13,824 nt of DNA from Gammaproteobacteria bacterium (GTDB taxonomy: Bacteria; Aquificota; Aquificia; Aquificales; QOAS01), in the NCBI GenBank assembly GCA_003972855.1, contig QOAS01000175.1, positions 1 through 13,824 of the forward strand, given 5' to 3'. The notes below the pieces were generated by a model. The model was not told where the DNA came from, did no database searches, and worked only from the letters and a program-made list of their open reading frames with translations. Both the position numbers and the translations under genes were made by a program. The first letter of the stretch is position 1, and each line of letters starts with the position of its first letter. Of this stretch, positions 12,879-13,824 are shown piece after piece.

Positions 12879-13824
12879 CTTTGTTGCCCCTTATTTTTAA
12901 CTTAGAGAGGAGCTTATTAACGGAGTTGTCTTCCTCCCCACCTTGGTTGGTTTCATCTTTCTTTTCTTCCTCCTCTTGTTGTCTTTCCTTTTCCTCTATT
13001 TCCTTTTTGAGTTCGTCCTCTTCCCTGCACTTGTTTTTTATTTCAACCCCGTAGCTCTCCAAGATTTGAACCACTTCCTTGCAGGTTAAGGTCTCCTTCT
13101 CAACGAGCTTTTCCGCAACTTTTAGAACCGCCTCTTTGTTCTCCTCTAAAATTCTCTTTGCCTTCTCGTAAAGTTCGGTTAAGATTTTTTGCACCTCGTT
13201 GTCTATTTCCCTCGCCAGTTCGGGAGAGATTTCTATCTTTTCAACAATTCCCCCCAAGAAGGGATTGGAAATCCTTCCTACCGAAACGGGACCTATCTTC
13301 TCGCTCATTCCCCACAGGGAAACCATACGGTAAGCCAAGTCGGTAGCCCTTTGAAGGTCATTTTCCGCACCGGTGGTTATACCATCCTTACCGTAAAAGA
13401 CCTCTTCCGCCGCCCTTCCGCCGAGCATTACCAAAATGCGGTCTAAAAGCTCTTTCTTGTCGTATATGTGTTTATCGGAAATGGGAAGCTGTTGAGTTAC
13501 GCCGAGAGCCATTCCGCGGGGAATTATGGTTACCTTGTGAAGGGGTTCCGCATTTTCGCTCATTAGCGTCATCATCGCGTGGCCCAATTCGTGGAGGGCT
13601 ATTTTTCTCTTTTCCTTTTCGGTTATAACGATACCTTTCCTTTCCAAACCTATTGTTACGCGGTCTATGGCTTCCTCAATCTCCTCCATAGTTATGGCTT
13701 CTTTATTTTTCCTCGCCGCCAGGAGTGCCGCCTCGTTCAGTAGGTTTTCCAAATCCGCACCGGTAAAACCGGGGGTAGCCTTGGCGACTACCCAGAGGTC
13801 TACATCGTCCGCAAGTTTTTTATT
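12868..13824 (-). CDS. ftsH: ATP-dependent zinc metalloprotease FtsH, C-terminal part (5' end outside window)
   Basis: FtsH is a membrane-bound hexameric AAA+ protease that removes misassembled membrane proteins and regulators. The frame is open to the window edge and gives 318 residues. It begins near the end of the AAA+ domain (KATPGFTGADLENLLNEAALLAARK, the second region of homology side) and continues through the whole M41 protease domain. The zinc motif is HELGH instead of the common HEAGH; VTIIPRGMALGVTQ and the third ligand in TTGAENDLQRAT follow. The C-terminus (about the last 55 residues) is a very acidic, Glu/Lys/Gln-rich low-complexity tail ending in KLKIRGNKGEN. The N-terminal membrane part and Walker motifs are outside the window. 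The DUF3108-like gene overlaps its last 11 bases. Confidence 0.95.
   Translation of the reverse strand, partial: NKKLADDVDLWVVAKATPGFTGADLENLLNEAALLAARKNKEAITMEEIEEAIDRVTIGLERKGIVITEKEKRKIALHELGHAMMTLMSENAEPLHKVTIIPRGMALGVTQQLPISDKHIYDKKELLDRILVMLGGRAAEEVFYGKDGITTGAENDLQRATDLAYRMVSLWGMSEKIGPVSVGRISNPFLGGIVEKIEISPELAREIDNEVQKILTELYEKAKRILEENKEAVLKVAEKLVEKETLTCKEVVQILESYGVEIKNKCREEDELKKEIEEKERQQEEEEKKDETNQGGEEDNSVNKLLSKLKIRGNKGEN

Overview
The window (about 13.8 kb, moderate GC) looks like chromosome of a Gram-negative, probably thermophilic bacterium, possibly of the Aquificota. The outer-membrane machinery (TamB, a TonB-like protein) shows a diderm cell. The style of the IS605-type TnpB, AGG/AGA-rich coding and very tight gene packing suggest a thermophile. 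The phylum is an inference; no marker gene is complete enough to fix it by eye.

Layout. (1) 1-222: the C-terminal end of ribosomal protein L15, not followed by secY. (2) 223-1836: an IS200/IS605-type element with only a tnpB gene, broken by one in-frame stop and one +1 frameshift. Its structured right end (probable omega-RNA) looks intact. (3) 1885-2355, minus strand: a promoter, tRNA-Trp(CCA), and two small membrane protein genes. The second is only 30 codons long with a perfect Shine-Dalgarno sequence. (4) 2431-2580: a second IS605-like right end with four successive hairpins and no tnpB. It runs into the 3' end of an Rpn-like PD-(D/E)XK nuclease gene and supplies that gene's last codons. 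(5) 3461-3610: a nested palindrome that looks like a small foldback element (MITE) and carries the stop codon of the next gene.

(6) 3595-4786: a divergent pair, an FMN-binding flavin reductase-family protein (minus) and a nicotinamidase (plus). (7) 4820-7681: glnA, type I glutamine synthetase with a good sigma-70 promoter, then radA. (8) 7678-11754, minus strand: tamB and a nusB with a large helical insertion; radA and nusB share a TTAA at their stops. (9) 11780-12358: a TonB-like gene divergent from tamB. (10) 12348-13824, minus strand: the C-terminal half of ftsH overlapping a secreted DUF3108-like gene.

The right two-thirds is compact housekeeping DNA (nitrogen assimilation, NAD salvage, DNA repair, antitermination, envelope assembly, membrane proteolysis) with overlapping or nearly abutting genes. 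The left third (about 223-3610) is the accessory part, with two omega-RNA-like modules, a foldback element and a nuclease gene around a tRNA. The most interesting items are the solo omega-RNA-like module whose guide position lies antisense to the nuclease gene, the oversized NusB, the tRNA-linked small membrane protein pair and the foldback element.
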